From Curtobacterium flaccumfaciens UCD-AKU (lineage in GTDB: Bacteria > Actinomycetota > Actinomycetes > Actinomycetales > Microbacteriaceae), in assembly GCF_000349565.1 (NCBI RefSeq), contig NZ_KB714631.1, forward strand, positions 597,418 through 630,288: 32,871 nt of DNA. The letters are read 5' to 3'. This document shows, piece after piece, positions 32,690 through 32,871 of this stretch (position 1 is its first letter; every line of letters begins with the position of its first letter). Both the position numbers and the translations under genes were made by a program. The notes beneath the pieces were generated by a model. That model made no database searches. It saw only the letters and a list, made by a program, of their open reading frames with translations, and was not told the DNA's origin.

Positions 32690-32871
32690 TCACCTCTGCG
32701 TAAAGTAATCACTCGTTGCCGCTGAGGCGGAGAACGGAACGGCCGAGACGATCACCGGGTTGAACACCTGGAGATGCAGTCCGGACGGGGTCCCGCTCAG
32801 GCAACCAGCCCTCGGATCCATGACCTTCTGGTCGTGAGCCCGGGTGTTGTACAAGACGAATGCCTCTCTGG
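32690..32871 (-). CDS. Partial minus-strand open frame running off the right edge
   Basis: A 59-residue C-terminal fragment is open to the window edge. It reads REAFVLYNTRAHDQKVMD and later LHLQVFNPVIVSAVPFSASA, ending SDYFTQR before a TGA at 32690-32692. About three quarters of its third codon positions are G or C, lower than the genes nearby but higher than the competing plus-strand frame (about 60 percent). It is convergent with the FAH-family gene, and the hairpin at 32566-32622 lies beyond its stop, as expected for a real gene end. No family is recognised, and it may also be non-coding. If real, its composition hints at acquired DNA. Confidence 0.4.
   Translation of the reverse strand, partial: REAFVLYNTRAHDQKVMDPRAGCLSGTPSGLHLQVFNPVIVSAVPFSASAATSDYFTQR

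Noticed and set aside
29544..32693. Very long minus-strand open frame (over 1000 codons) opposite leuB, ilvE and the FAH-family gene
   Set aside because: It is a mirror of three genes with clear catalytic motifs on the plus strand. Its protein is rich in Arg, Asp and Val with no recognisable domain, as expected from antisense frames in GC-rich DNA.
32774..32871. Plus-strand frame starting at ATG 32774 (MQSGRGPAQATSP...)
   Set aside because: Its third-position GC is lower than that of the overlapping minus-strand frame, and the only ribosome-binding-like sequence abuts the ATG.
32720..32871. Possible tRNA-like or structured RNA at the right edge (GACC-TTCT-GGTC mini-stem)
   Set aside because: No acceptor, D or T arm with matching geometry could be found, so it is not called.

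Overview
The window is chromosomal DNA from a very GC-rich actinobacterium. Evidence for this is a WhiB1-type iron-sulfur regulator beside a PdtaS-type histidine kinase, frequent GTG starts, strongly GC-ending codons, many strong GC hairpin terminators, and many genes whose TANNNT-like -10 box ends exactly 6 nt before the start codon (leaderless transcription). The gene content and protein styles fit Microbacteriaceae, perhaps Curtobacterium; that placement is an inference. I see no insertion sequence, rRNA, CRISPR array, integrase or replication origin. No stretch above 300 bp lacks a gene.

Region 1 (1-5900): end of a PdtaS-like kinase; convergent whiB1; a small membrane protein; a Bcp peroxiredoxin; tRNA-Lys(CUU); a YigZ/IMPACT protein; then a tightly overlapping three-gene operon encoding an EspR/XRE-like DNA-binding protein, an ImmA/IrrE-like metallopeptidase and a seven-TM protein resembling MAB_1171c. 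This triad is the best candidate in the window for an under-described regulatory system. A small SCO4848-like membrane protein follows.

Region 2 (5900-9190): an OmpR-type response regulator and sensor kinase pair followed by a PepSY lipoprotein. A 20-bp direct-repeat element, identical at 19 of 20 positions and at exactly the same distance from the start codon, precedes both the regulator and the lipoprotein genes. It is a strong candidate for the regulator's binding site. A small soluble protein on the minus strand follows.

Region 3 (9190-17580): transport and envelope genes: an amino-acid permease, an MscS-type channel, a 62-aa membrane protein, an ArsB/NhaD-type permease, a CorA-type Mg2+/Co2+ channel, and a 924-aa proline-rich multi-TM protein of unrecognised function.

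Region 4 (17800-32570): primary metabolism: trehalose synthesis (otsA-otsB), branched-chain amino-acid synthesis (ilvD; ilvB-ilvN-ilvC; and leuB-ilvE with serA), a mannitol-1-phosphate dehydrogenase, two small overlapping membrane-protein genes, and an FAH-family hydrolase. IlvB/IlvN, IlvC, IlvD and IlvE together make the complete pyruvate to valine route, and LeuB adds one leucine step. The last 180 bp carry an open minus-strand frame running off the window, with less GC-biased codons than the rest.
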